Of a DNA stretch of 36,295 nt, positions 1 through 10,468 are shown piece after piece. The notes below the pieces were generated by a model. It searched no databases. It was not told the DNA's origin and saw only the letters and a list, made by a program, of their open reading frames with translations. Source of the stretch: an uncultured Coriobacteriaceae bacterium (GTDB lineage Bacteria > Actinomycetota > Coriobacteriia > Coriobacteriales > Atopobiaceae). The stretch is from contig CAOJNB010000016.1 in NCBI GenBank assembly GCA_948439405.1, positions 1 through 36,295 of the forward strand, in the 5' to 3' direction. Position numbers and translations under genes: made by a program. Position 1 is the first letter of the stretch, and the number at the start of each line of letters is the position of its first letter.

Positions 1-162
<162 letters not shown>

Positions 163-267
163 CTTCTTTCTCTTTTGGTTAGACTTCAGGTACGATCTCG
201 CTCCGAAGTCGAGTTGTCGCGCTGTGCAGCCCTGAGGGTACCGCGAGGCACCTCTTCTTGAAAACAG
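163..267 (+). other. 23S-5S internal transcribed spacer, no tRNA
   Basis: About 105 bases separate the 23S tail from the 5S processing stem. I see no cloverleaf, no TTC-type T-arm and no CCA end, so this rRNA operon has no tRNA between 23S and 5S. The start of the spacer is pyrimidine-rich (ctcttctttctctttt). Confidence 0.8.
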
Positions 268-409
268 AATGCCCTTCGTTGGTCAGCGACCATAGCAGGG
301 GAGGTACACCTGGTCCCATTCCGAACCCAGAAGTTAAGCCCCCGAGCGCCGATGGTACTGCGGAGTAGTCCGTGGGAGAGCAGGACGCCGCTGACCAACG
401 AAGGGCATT
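268..409 (+). other. 5S rRNA processing stem (21-bp perfect flanking inverted repeat)
   Basis: Bases 268-288 and 389-409 are perfect reverse complements (21 bp), so the helix I of 5S is extended about a dozen base pairs beyond the mature molecule. Such long stems around rRNA are typical substrates for double-strand-specific maturation nucleases (RNase III or mini-III types). The enzyme is inferred; the pairing is read directly. Confidence 0.8.
280..397 (+). rRNA. rrf: 5S ribosomal RNA
   Basis: The conserved 5S core is visible: 'acctggtcccattccgaac' followed by 'cagaagttaagc', then 'gatggtactg' and 'gtgggagag'. The ends pair (tggtcagcg with cgctgacca) to form helix I. The length of about 118 nt fits the family. 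Mature ends are estimated from the helix and could shift by a few bases because pairing continues beyond them on both sides. Confidence 0.95.
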
Positions 410-444
410 TTGCTGTTCAGGGCACATGATCGAACGAGACGCGA

Positions 445-480
445 AGAGGGGCGCCCCCGAAGGGACGCCCCTCTCGTCTT
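445..480 (+). terminator. rRNA operon terminator, probably bidirectional
   Basis: A 9-bp GC-rich stem (agaggggcg at 445-453 with cgcccctct at 466-474) is followed by 'cgtctt'. It lies between the end of the rRNA operon on plus and the convergent acetyltransferase gene on minus, so it may serve both. The T-tract is short. Confidence 0.65.
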
Positions 481-499
481 GCGGCGACGACGCGCCGCG

Positions 500-934
500 T
501 CACTCCTTCGGGCAGGGAACCCGGATGTCCATCGCGTAGCTCGGCCTGCTGAAGTCGTCGAACCCGAGCGTGCGGTAGAAGCCGTGCGCGTTCTCGGTGA
601 GCAGCATCCACCGGTGCATCTCGGCGTACTCGGGGCGCGCCATGACGGACCCGAGCATCCAGGCGCCCAGGCCGCGGCCGCGGTGCGACTCCGCGACGAT
701 CACGTGGTCGACGTAGGCGAACATGACGGTGTCGGTGACGAGGCGCATGCACCCCACCAGCCTCCCGTCCTCGAGCAGGACGTAGGGGTGGGAGTGCTCG
801 AACGCCGTGCGCACGATGCGCCTCGGCGCGCCCCAGTCCTGGAGCTCGACGAGGTCGCAGACCGCGTCGAGGTCGATCTTGGCGGGGTCGTCCGTGAGCA
901 GGACGCCGTCCCTCGTGTCCTCGTAGGCCGCCAT
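500..934 (-). CDS. GNAT family N-acetyltransferase (second of a tandem pair)
   Basis: A 144-residue protein of the GNAT acetyl-CoA-dependent transferase superfamily. The acetyl-CoA binding signature is the R-G-R-G-L-G run near residues 86-91 (general form Q/R-x-x-G-x-G/A), preceded by the 'VDHVIVAE' beta-4 strand. The C-terminal 'HGFYRTLGF' segment is the usual motif B ending with the Tyr that can act as general acid. It is a close paralogue of the gene just upstream, sharing 'LLT(N/D)DPAKIDLDAVCDLVE' near the N-terminus. Only 3 bases separate the two genes and a GGAG Shine-Dalgarno site lies inside the end of the upstream gene, so translation is probably coupled. It ends in TGA. The substrate is unknown; small-molecule amines or protein N-termini are both possible. 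Confidence 0.88.
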   Translation of the reverse strand: MAAYEDTRDGVLLTDDPAKIDLDAVCDLVELQDWGAPRRIVRTAFEHSHPYVLLEDGRLVGCMRLVTDTVMFAYVDHVIVAESHRGRGLGAWMLGSVMARPEYAEMHRWMLLTENAHGFYRTLGFDDFSRPSYAMDIRVPCPKE

Positions 935-937
935 GAG

Positions 938-1378
938 CTACTCCGTGGGGTAGGGCTGGGTGTACTCCATGATCCAGTCCGGGTTGGCGGGGGCATGGAA
1001 GCCGATCTTCTTGTAGAAGGACTGGGCGTCCACGGTCATCAGCAGCCAGCGGTGCTGCTCGGCGCAGTCCGGGCACTGCATGACCTCGCGGACCATCCAC
1101 TGCCCGACGCCCTGGCCGCGCAGGCTGTCGTCGACGATGACGTCCTCGATGTAGGCGCAGGTGACGAAGTCGGTGACGACGCGGATGCAGCCCACGAGCT
1201 CCTCGCCGCGCAGCAGCACGAACGAGTAGGAGTTCTCGAAGGCGGCCTTCGTGGTCCTGCGGACGCGCGACGGGCCCCAGTACTGGCGCTCGACGAGGTC
1301 GCACACTGCGTCGAGATCGATCTTTGCGGGGTCGTTCGTGAGCAGGATGCCGTTTCGCTCTGCCTCGTAGACGGACAT
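938..1378 (-). CDS. GNAT family N-acetyltransferase (first of a tandem pair)
   Basis: A 146-residue GNAT acetyltransferase. The acetyl-CoA site is R-G-Q-G-V-G near residues 90-95, following the strand 'IEDVIVDDS', and the C-terminal motif is 'AQSFYKKIGFH'. The ATG at 1378 is preceded by GAGAGGGG at suitable distance, supporting this start. It is transcribed away from the large regulator gene at 1605, with a candidate -10 (TAGAAT, minus strand) about 35 bases upstream. It forms a two-gene unit with the paralogous gene at 500-934; sequence relatedness across the full length indicates local duplication. It ends in TAG. Substrate cannot be inferred. Confidence 0.88.
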   Translation of the reverse strand: MSVYEAERNGILLTNDPAKIDLDAVCDLVERQYWGPSRVRRTTKAAFENSYSFVLLRGEELVGCIRVVTDFVTCAYIEDVIVDDSLRGQGVGQWMVREVMQCPDCAEQHRWLLMTVDAQSFYKKIGFHAPANPDWIMEYTQPYPTE

Positions 1379-1413
1379 GGGTCCCCTCTCTCCGATTTGT
1401 AATGACTTGTCCT

Positions 1414-1419
1414 ATTCTA
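1414..1419 (-). promoter_or_regulatory. Candidate -10 box for the GNAT gene pair
   Basis: Read on the minus strand the hexamer is TAGAAT, in an AT-richer patch of the divergent intergenic region (1379-1604). It would start transcription about 30 bases before the ATG at 1378. No convincing -35 is visible. Confidence 0.4.
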
Positions 1420-1550
1420 CGGCCTCCGCGTCGGGGCCGGCGTACGGACGCGCACTCACCATCCCTGCAAGCATCCCGTCAGGGCCGGGGCGCCCTCTTA
1501 CAACGGGTTTCCGATTTAACCGACGCGGCGTCACTTGGGATTCCGGCCGT

Positions 1551-1559
1551 TGCTAGCCT
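1551..1559 (+). promoter_or_regulatory. Candidate extended -10 for the SARP-like regulator
   Basis: TGCTAGCCT matches the pattern TGn-TAnnnT seen before several other genes here. It lies about 45 bases upstream of the regulator's ATG at 1605. No clear -35 hexamer is seen; extended -10 promoters often do without one. Confidence 0.4.
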
Positions 1560-1604
1560 CGGGTCGAGGGCGGAGGGTCCGTCCTCGACGGGAAGGGGGC
1601 TGCG

Positions 1605-4565
1605 ATGGCGTCGAGGAGGAACGGGGTCGCCGAGGTGCGCGGTACCGGGGAGGAGTGGTGCGTCGGGCTTGTCCGGCGGCCGCAGGTGACGAGGCTCGTC
1701 ATGAGGAGCCTCGAGGCCTACGGGGTCGCCGTCCTGTGCGCCGGCGCCGGCATGGGCAAGACGTGCGCCGCCCTGCTGGCGCTCGACGAGCTGCGTTCGC
1801 GCGGCTGGGAGGTGCGCCGCGTCGAGCTCGGCGGGCTGGCGGCGCGTGAGGCGGCCTCGCGGGGGCGCGCCGCCGTCGAGGACGCCCGCGGCGGGGACGG
1901 ACGGCATGCGCTCCTGCTCGACGGCGTGCCGCCGCTGCGCGAGGACGAGGCGAGGGGCCTCGTCGGCCGGGTGCGGGCGGCTGCGGCCTCCGGCGTGCGC
2001 GTCGTCCTGACGATGCGCCCCGAGGCGGAGGCGGTCTGCGCGTCCCTCGACGTGCCGTGCCTGCGCTCCCGCCACCTCCTCGTGGCGGACGAGGAGCGCA
2101 CGGCATGGGGGATCCCGTCCTCCTCGCTGCGCGCCGAGGCGGCCTTCGAGGGGTCGCGCGGCGTCCCGGCCCTCGTCCGGTTCCTGCGCGACGCGGGCGG
2201 CTCCGTCCCGGACGACGCCCGGGGCCGGCTCGAGGCCCTCGGCCTGGCGGCGTCGCTCGCGGGCGCCGCGACGCACGACCGGCTCCCCGCCCGGGAACGT
2301 CGCCTCCGCCTCGCGATGGTGCTGCTCGGCCGGGGGACCCTGCGCGAGCTCGAGGACGTCGCGGGTCGGCTCGAGGGGGAGCGCGCCGCCGCCCTCCAGC
2401 GCGACGAGCCGCTGTTCGGCGTGGACGTCGCGTCCGCGTCGTTCGCCCTCGCCGACTTCGGGCTGGGATGGGCGGCCGCGGCGTTCGACGGCCTCCTGCG
2501 CTCCGCCGCGCTCGAGCAGCCCGACGTCGTCCTGGCCTGTGCGCGCGAGCTCGCGGAGCGCGGCGAGCACGGGCGGGCGGGTTCCCTGGCGGCCTTCTGC
2601 GAGGAGGGCGCGCGGCGGCGGTTCGCGCTCGAGTGGCCCGCCGAGCTCATCGACGCGGGCCACGCCTCGCTCGTCGAGGAGGCCTGCGGCGGGTCGGACC
2701 CCGCCCATGCCCTCGGCCGTCTCGCCGCGCGGATGACGCTCGCGTCCCTGCGCGGGGACGACGCCGCCTACGAGAGGGCGCGAAGCCGCCTGCCGAGCCC
2801 GGCCGGGTCACGCGAGCGGACCATGCTGCGGCAGGCCGAGGCCGCCCAGGCGGCTCGTCTCGTGCGCGCGGGGCGCCGGGCGGCGAAGGCCGCCGCCTCG
2901 TCGGAGGGCGACCGGGTCGAGGACATGCTCATGGTCCACGTCGCAGCCTACGAGTCCCTGTGCCAGGGGCGCCTCATGCACGCCTACCGCCTCCTGCTCT
3001 CGGCCTGCGACCGGCCGGAGCGGCTCACGCTGTCCTTGGCGCTCGTCTGGCAGGACCTCGTCCTCGTGCGCTGCCTGCTCGGAGAGACCCCCGACGAGGA
3101 GGAGCGGCCCTCGTCGTCCGACGTCCTCTGGTTCTTTCTCGAGGCCGACATGCGCGACCACCTGCTCTACAGCGTCGCGCGCGTCGAGGCGATGCGGGGC
3201 CTGTTCGGACCCGGCGCGGACCGCGCGGCCCTGGAGCGGGGCCTGGCGTGCGCCTCGCGTCGCGGCGACGTCGTGCCCGAGGTCGCGACCCTCCTGGTCC
3301 TGGGCGCCCTCGACGCGGGGGAGGGGTCGCTCGCGCGGGCCCACGTGAGGCTCGGGCGCGCCCGCGAGCTCGCGCTGCGCATCGGGTGCGGCCGGCTCGC
3401 GGACTCGGCGGGGCTGCTCGACGCGGTGGCGCTCCGGCGCCTGGGGGACGGGGCTCCCCTGGCGCGCCTGCGGGAGGAGGGCGGCGGCGCGCCCCGTCTG
3501 CTCGCCGCGGTGGCGGGAGCCGCGCTGGACGGTGACGCGTCCGGCCTCGCGGCGGCGTTCCGCGGCGCGGGGGACCGGGCGATCCCGGCGGAGGAGGTCC
3601 CCCTCGTGCGCGTGCTGCTCGGCACGCTCGGGGAGGGTGCCGCCGAGGTGGTGGCGGACCACCTCCCGCAGGCCTGGTCCGACCGGCTCGCACGCTTCGA
3701 CTCCGCCTGCGCGGCCCGCTTCTTGCCCGCGAAGGCGCCGGCGGACCCCGCCGGGCGCGGCGACGACGTGCTCTCCGTGAGGCTGCTGGGTGGGTTCCGC
3801 GTCGAGCGCGGCGGGGAGCGCATCGGCGAGGACCGGTGGAAGCGCACGGCGGCAAAGCAGCTGCTCATGCTGCTCGCCGTGGCGGAGAACCACACGCTCT
3901 CGCGCAGCGAGCTGATCGAGGCCATCTGGCCGGCCACCGACTTCTTGCGCGGGAGGACCAACCTCTACACGGCCCTGAGCACGCTGCGCAAGGTCCTCGG
4001 CGGGGGAGGGGACGGGGAGCGCTACGTCGTCGGACACGGCAACGAGCTCTCGCTCGATCCCGCCCACGTGCGCTGCGACGTCGACGAGTTCTCCGAGGCC
4101 TGCCGCGCCCTGCTCTCGACGGGAGGGACGGGCCCCAAGGCGCTGTCCGCCGCCCGTCGGGCACGGGAGGCCTACGGGGGCGACCTCTACGTGCCGCCCT
4201 CGGACGCGACCGGCACGTTCGTGAGGCGGCGCGAGGAGCTCGCGCGCTCGTACGTGGACGCCATGCTCTTCGGGACCGAGGCGGCCCTGCGCGCCGGCGA
4301 GGCCCTCGAGGCGTCGTGCTTCTCGGAGGAGGCCTGGCGGCGCGACCCCATGCGCGAGGACGTCGTCATGGCGCGCATCTCCGCGCTGGCGGCGTCGGGG
4401 CGGCTCGCCGAGGCCCGCGAGGCCTACGAGGCGTACGCGAGCCGCTCCGTCGAGGAGACGGGGGTGCCGCCCTCGGCGCGCCTGCGCGAGGCGGCGACCC
4501 GCATCGGCAGCGTCGCGTCCGACGAGGCGGAGCCCCTGGAGGAGACCGTTGTGCTCGAGGGGTGA
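1605..4565 (+). CDS. Large ATPase-type transcriptional regulator with C-terminal SARP (winged helix + BTAD) module
   Basis: A 986-residue protein. The N-terminus carries a P-loop (G-A-G-M-G-K-T, residues 47-53) and a Walker B-like 'HALLLDGVP' about 60 residues later, as in the STAND/MalT-like NTPase switch. The middle (~250-720) is Ala/Arg/Leu-rich and helical, probably TPR-like superhelical repeats. From ~723 begins an OmpR/SARP winged helix ('VRLLGGFRVERGG', 'LSRSELIEAIWP', 'LYTALSTLRKVLG'), followed to ~965 by a bacterial transcriptional activator domain ('GDLYVPP', 'CFSEEAWRRDPMREDVVMA'). In the family the NTPase and repeat parts sense a ligand or partner and the SARP part binds direct repeats at promoters. 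Unusually the DNA-binding module is C-terminal, whereas in AfsR-type SARPs it is N-terminal. The gene stands just before secA (90-base gap); its target is unknown. It ends in TGA. Confidence 0.85.
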   Translation: MASRRNGVAEVRGTGEEWCVGLVRRPQVTRLVMRSLEAYGVAVLCAGAGMGKTCAALLALDELRSRGWEVRRVELGGLAAREAASRGRAAVEDARGGDGRHALLLDGVPPLREDEARGLVGRVRAAAASGVRVVLTMRPEAEAVCASLDVPCLRSRHLLVADEERTAWGIPSSSLRAEAAFEGSRGVPALVRFLRDAGGSVPDDARGRLEALGLAASLAGAATHDRLPARERRLRLAMVLLGRGTLRELEDVAGRLEGERAAALQRDEPLFGVDVASASFALADFGLGWAAAAFDGLLRSAALEQPDVVLACARELAERGEHGRAGSLAAFCEEGARRRFALEWPAELIDAGHASLVEEACGGSDPAHALGRLAARMTLASLRGDDAAYERARSRLPSPAGSRERTMLRQAEAAQAARLVRAGRRAAKAAASSEGDRVEDMLMVHVAAYESLCQGRLMHAYRLLLSACDRPERLTLSLALVWQDLVLVRCLLGETPDEEERPSSSDVLWFFLEADMRDHLLYSVARVEAMRGLFGPGADRAALERGLACASRRGDVVPEVATLLVLGALDAGEGSLARAHVRLGRARELALRIGCGRLADSAGLLDAVALRRLGDGAPLARLREEGGGAPRLLAAVAGAALDGDASGLAAAFRGAGDRAIPAEEVPLVRVLLGTLGEGAAEVVADHLPQAWSDRLARFDSACAARFLPAKAPADPAGRGDDVLSVRLLGGFRVERGGERIGEDRWKRTAAKQLLMLLAVAENHTLSRSELIEAIWPATDFLRGRTNLYTALSTLRKVLGGGGDGERYVVGHGNELSLDPAHVRCDVDEFSEACRALLSTGGTGPKALSAARRAREAYGGDLYVPPSDATGTFVRRREELARSYVDAMLFGTEAALRAGEALEASCFSEEAWRRDPMREDVVMARISALAASGRLAEAREAYEAYASRSVEETGVPPSARLREAATRIGSVASDEAEPLEETVVLEG

Positions 4566-4603
4566 CGCCGGCGTTCCCGGAGGGGCCCGACCTTTCCAGT
4601 GGG

Positions 4604-4609
4604 TACACT
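4604..4609 (+). promoter_or_regulatory. Candidate -10 box for secA
   Basis: TACACT sits in the 90-base gap between the regulator and secA, about 46 bases before the secA start. The same hexamer occurs before rplM and before the membrane protein at 15392. No -35 hexamer is evident. Confidence 0.45.
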
Positions 4610-4655
4610 TTCGGGTGGCCTCCGATGACGGGGGCCCGGACCAAGAGGGGTGGAC

Positions 4656-7406
<2,751 letters not shown>

Positions 7407-7408
7407 GG

Positions 7409-8518
7409 ATGGCCGAGCAGCAGACGACGGACCTCGCCGCCCTCGCCGCGCGTCTCGCGGAGGTCGAGGGCTACCTGTACGTGGAGGAGCGCCGCGGCGA
7501 GGTGGAGGAGCTCGAGCGCAGGAGCGCGGAGCCCGGGTTCTGGGACGACGCCGATGCCGCGCGCGAGACGATGGCCGCCCTGGCGCGCGCCCGCGACGCG
7601 GTCGAGGGCATGGACGCCGCCCGCGCGAAGCTCGAGGACGCCGAGGCCGCGGCCGAGCTCGGCCGCGAGACGGGCGACGAGGAGCTGCTCGCCGAGGCGG
7701 ACGAGGCCGCGGCGGAGCTGTCGCGCGACCTCGACGAGCTCGAGCTCGCGAGCTGGTTCGACGGCGAGCTCGACGCCGGCGACGCCATCGTCACGATCAC
7801 GCCCGGCCAGGGCGGGCTCGAGGCCCAGGACTGGTGCGAGATGCTGCTCAAGATGTACCTCGCCTACTGCGACCGGCGCGGCTGGAAGGTCACGCTCAAC
7901 GACGCCCCGGCCGCCGAGGGGATCGGCATCGACCGCGCCACCTTCACCGTCTCGGGCAGGAACGCCTACGGGATGCTCCGCGCCGAGCAGGGCGTCCACC
8001 GCCTCGTGCGCATCTCGCCCACCGACGCCAAGAAGCGCCGCCAGACGACCTTCGCCGGCGTCGAGGTGCTGCCCGTCCTTCCCGACGACGTCGAGGTCGA
8101 CATCGACCCGCAGGACCTGCGCATCGACGTCTACCACGCCTCGGGCCCCGGCGGCCAGGGCGTCAACACCACCGACTCCGCGGTGCGCATCACCCACCTG
8201 CCCACCGGCACGGTCGTCACCTGCCAGAACGAGCGCAGCCAGCTGCAGAACAAGGCCGCCGCGATGGGGATCCTCAGGAGTCGCCTGTACGAGCTCGAGC
8301 GCGCCCGCCGCGAGGCCGAGCTCGACGAGCTGCGCGACAAGCGCGACATCTCGTTCGGCAACCAGATCAGGAGCTACGTGCTCTATCCCTACCAGCTCGT
8401 GAAGGACCTCAGGACCGGGCAGGAGACGGGCAACGTCGACGCCGTCCTCTCCGCCGGCGACCTCGACGAGTTCGTCGTCGCCTACCACCGTTGGGCCACG
8501 GGTGGGGTAGCATCTTAG
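7409..8518 (+). CDS. prfB: Peptide chain release factor 2, with SPT in place of the SPF tripeptide
   Basis: A 369-residue class I release factor; it reads stop codons in the ribosomal A site and triggers peptidyl-tRNA hydrolysis. The catalytic G-G-Q is at residues 248-250 ('SGPGGQGVN'). RF2 rather than RF1 is indicated by the prfB position next to secA, the 'PGFWDD' N-terminal segment and 'ITHLPTG'/'QLQNKAAAM'. The codon-recognition tripeptide, S-P-F in canonical RF2 (E. coli 205-207), reads Ser203-Pro204-Thr205 here (codons TCG CCC ACC), flanked by DAKKRRQTTF. The frame is uninterrupted, so the programmed +1 frameshift known in many prfB genes is absent. The start ATG lies 2 bases after secA with an AAGAGG site inside the secA end. 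It ends in TAG. Confidence 0.95.
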   Translation: MAEQQTTDLAALAARLAEVEGYLYVEERRGEVEELERRSAEPGFWDDADAARETMAALARARDAVEGMDAARAKLEDAEAAAELGRETGDEELLAEADEAAAELSRDLDELELASWFDGELDAGDAIVTITPGQGGLEAQDWCEMLLKMYLAYCDRRGWKVTLNDAPAAEGIGIDRATFTVSGRNAYGMLRAEQGVHRLVRISPTDAKKRRQTTFAGVEVLPVLPDDVEVDIDPQDLRIDVYHASGPGGQGVNTTDSAVRITHLPTGTVVTCQNERSQLQNKAAAMGILRSRLYELERARREAELDELRDKRDISFGNQIRSYVLYPYQLVKDLRTGQETGNVDAVLSAGDLDEFVVAYHRWATGGVAS

Positions 8519-8530
8519 ACGTCAGGAAGC

Positions 8531-8550
8531 CGGGCCGAGGTGCCCGTTTT
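8531..8550 (+). terminator. Weak terminator or attenuator between prfB and transketolase
   Basis: A short stem cgggc / gcccg with a 6-base loop is directly followed by TTTT. A TAGCAT hexamer at 8508-8513, overlapping the prfB stop, could be a -10 for the downstream transketolase genes, in which case this hairpin would lie in their leader. Confidence 0.4.
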
Positions 8551-8580
8551 CATGTCGGAAAAGTGAGAGATGGGAGTCGC

Positions 8581-9471
8581 ATGAGCACTACCTACGAGGT
8601 GCCTGCCCAGACGCGCTCGGCGCACGAGCTCAGGCTCATCGCCAACGACCTGCGGCACGACATCATCACCATGCTCGAGAAGTCGCAGTCCGGCCACCCC
8701 GGCGGGTCGCTCTCCTCGGCGGAGATCATCTCCGTCCTCTACTTCTCGGGCCTGATGCGCTACGACGCCGACAAGCCCGAGAACCCGTTCATCGACCACT
8801 TCGTCCTGTCGAAGGGCCACGCGGCGCCCGTCATCTACGCAGCCTTCCACCAGCTCGGCTGGATCAGCGACGATGACCTCCTCACCCTGAGGCAGCTCGG
8901 CAGCAAGCTCCAGGGGCACCCGGACAACCACTGCTGTCCCGGCCTCGAGGTCTGCACCGGCTCGCTGGGTCAGGGCCTCTCGATCGGCGCGGGCATCGCC
9001 CTCGGCCTCAAGCAGGACGCCGAGAAGGCCGGCGAGGCGCCGCACAGCGTCTTCGTCGAGGTCGGCGACGGCGAGATGCAGGAGGGCTCCAACTGGGAGG
9101 CGCTCATGTTCGCCGCCCACCAGGGCCTCGACAACCTCATCTGCGTGCTCGACAACAACAACCTGCAGATCGACGGCCACGTCACCGACGTCAACTCCCT
9201 CGGCGACGTCGCCGCCAAGTTCGCCTCCTTCGGCTGGGACGTCCAGACCGTCGACGGCCACGACGTCGAGCAGATCTGCGACGCCGTCGCCAAGGCGATC
9301 GCCCACACCGGCTCCCCCTCCGCCATCATCTGCCACACCGTCAAGGGCAAGGGCGTCTCGTTCATGGAGGACCAGCAGGGCTGGCACGGCAACGCGCCGA
9401 GCCCGGAGCAGGCCGCGCAGGCGATCGAGGAGCTCGACGCCGCCCGCGCCGAGATCGAGAAGGAGGCCTAA
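8581..9471 (+). CDS. Transketolase, N-terminal (ThDP-binding) subunit
   Basis: A 296-residue protein matching the pyrophosphate-binding half of transketolase, which transfers two-carbon ketol units between sugar phosphates in the non-oxidative pentose phosphate pathway. Visible marks are 'SGHPGGSLSSAEI' near residue 37, 'LSKGHAAPVIYA', 'GSLGQGLSIGAG', and the ThDP/metal motif G-D-G-E near residue 162 continuing to 'DNNNLQIDG'. The pyrimidine-binding half is encoded separately and starts 2 bases after the TAA, so the enzyme is split into two subunits as in many bacteria and archaea. The ATG at 8581 follows a purine-rich GAGAGATGGGAG. Confidence 0.95.
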   Translation: MSTTYEVPAQTRSAHELRLIANDLRHDIITMLEKSQSGHPGGSLSSAEIISVLYFSGLMRYDADKPENPFIDHFVLSKGHAAPVIYAAFHQLGWISDDDLLTLRQLGSKLQGHPDNHCCPGLEVCTGSLGQGLSIGAGIALGLKQDAEKAGEAPHSVFVEVGDGEMQEGSNWEALMFAAHQGLDNLICVLDNNNLQIDGHVTDVNSLGDVAAKFASFGWDVQTVDGHDVEQICDAVAKAIAHTGSPSAIICHTVKGKGVSFMEDQQGWHGNAPSPEQAAQAIEELDAARAEIEKEA

Positions 9472-9473
9472 CC

Positions 9474-10400
9474 ATGGCTAACAGGGCTACCCGCGAGGCC
9501 TACGGCGAGACGCTCATCGAGCTCGTCGAGGAGGGCCTCAACGTCGTCGCCGTCGACGCCGACCTCGCCGGCTCCACCCAGACCGGCAAGCTGGGCGCCT
9601 ACGACCCCGACCGCCTGATCAACGTCGGCATCGCCGAGCAGGACATGATGGGCGTGGCCGCCGGCCTCTCCCTCACCGGCCGCATCGCCTTCACCGGCTC
9701 CTTCGCCGTGTTCGGCACCGGCCGCTGCTACGACCAGATCCGCAACACCGTCTGCGACGCCAAGCTCAACGTGAAGGTGTGCCCGACCCACGCCGGCATC
9801 ACCGTCGGCGAGGACGGCGCCACCCACCAGATGCTCGAGGACATCGGCATGATGCGCGCGCTGCCGCAGATGCGCGTCCTGGTGCCCGCGGACTACCGCG
9901 CCGCCAAGGCCGCCATCCGCATCGCCGCGACCACCGAAGGCCCGGTCTACGTGCGCCTCGGCCGCCACAAGGTCCCCGAGGTCTACGACGAGACCTTCAC
10001 CGGCGGGCTCCCGTACGCCGGCGTCCTGCGCGAAGGCGGCGACGTCACCCTCGCCGCCTGCGGCGTCGAGGTCGCCCAGGCGCTCGCCGCGGCCGACCTG
10101 CTCGCCGAGAAGGGCATCTCCGCCGAGGTCATCGACGTGTTCTCCGTGAGCCCGCTCGACGAGGACACCATCCTGGCCTCCGCCGCGAAGACGGGCAAGG
10201 TCGTCACCTGCGAGGAGCACAACGTCACGACCGGCATGGGCGCCGCCATCGCCGAGCTGCTCGCCGAGAGGCAGCCGACGCCGATGCGCTTCGTCGGCAT
10301 GCGCTCCTTCGGCACCTCCGCCCCCGGCGACGTGCTGCTCGAGCACTTCGGCCTCGACGGCGCGGGCATCGCGCGCACGGTCGAGGAGTTCCTCGCCTAG
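9474..10400 (+). CDS. Transketolase, C-terminal (pyrimidine-binding) subunit
   Basis: A 308-residue partner of the preceding gene. It holds the Pyr domain with the catalytic glutamate in 'NVGIAEQDM' (E55), which activates the ThDP aminopyrimidine, followed by '[14 protein letters not shown]' and the C-terminal transketolase domain ('[14 protein letters not shown]'). It resembles the split transketolases and 1-deoxyxylulose-5-phosphate synthase halves; adjacency to the ThDP-binding subunit and the sequence style favour transketolase. The start is 2 bases after the upstream stop, so translation is coupled. It ends in TAG. Confidence 0.94.
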   Translation: MANRATREAYGETLIELVEEGLNVVAVDADLAGSTQTGKLGAYDPDRLINVGIAEQDMMGVAAGLSLTGRIAFTGSFAVFGTGRCYDQIRNTVCDAKLNVKVCPTHAGITVGEDGATHQMLEDIGMMRALPQMRVLVPADYRAAKAAIRIAATTEGPVYVRLGRHKVPEVYDETFTGGLPYAGVLREGGDVTLAACGVEVAQALAAADLLAEKGISAEVIDVFSVSPLDEDTILASAAKTGKVVTCEEHNVTTGMGAAIAELLAERQPTPMRFVGMRSFGTSAPGDVLLEHFGLDGAGIARTVEEFLA

Positions 10401-10421
10401 CGCGAGCGCAAGGATCCGTAC

Positions 10422-10448
10422 GGGCCGCCCCGAGAGCCGGGGCGGCCC
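10422..10448 (+). terminator. GC hairpin between transketolase and SIS gene
   Basis: A perfect 10-bp inverted repeat, gggccgcccc / ggggcggccc, with a 7-base loop. There is no T-tract, so it may act as an mRNA-stabilising or partial termination element rather than a full terminator. Confidence 0.5.
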
Positions 10449-10468
10449 TCCGTGGAAGGAGCCATCCC

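Noticed and set aside
163..267. tRNA gene in the 23S-5S spacer
   Set aside because: No cloverleaf, T-arm or anticodon arm could be drawn.
7409..7500. Programmed +1 frameshift site in prfB
   Set aside because: The frame is open from the ATG through the whole gene and no in-frame TGA or CTTTGA-like slippery site is seen near codon 25.
8581..10400. Broken single transketolase gene (frameshift) rather than two subunits
   Set aside because: Each half has its own start and stop at the natural domain boundary, and split transketolases are a known arrangement.
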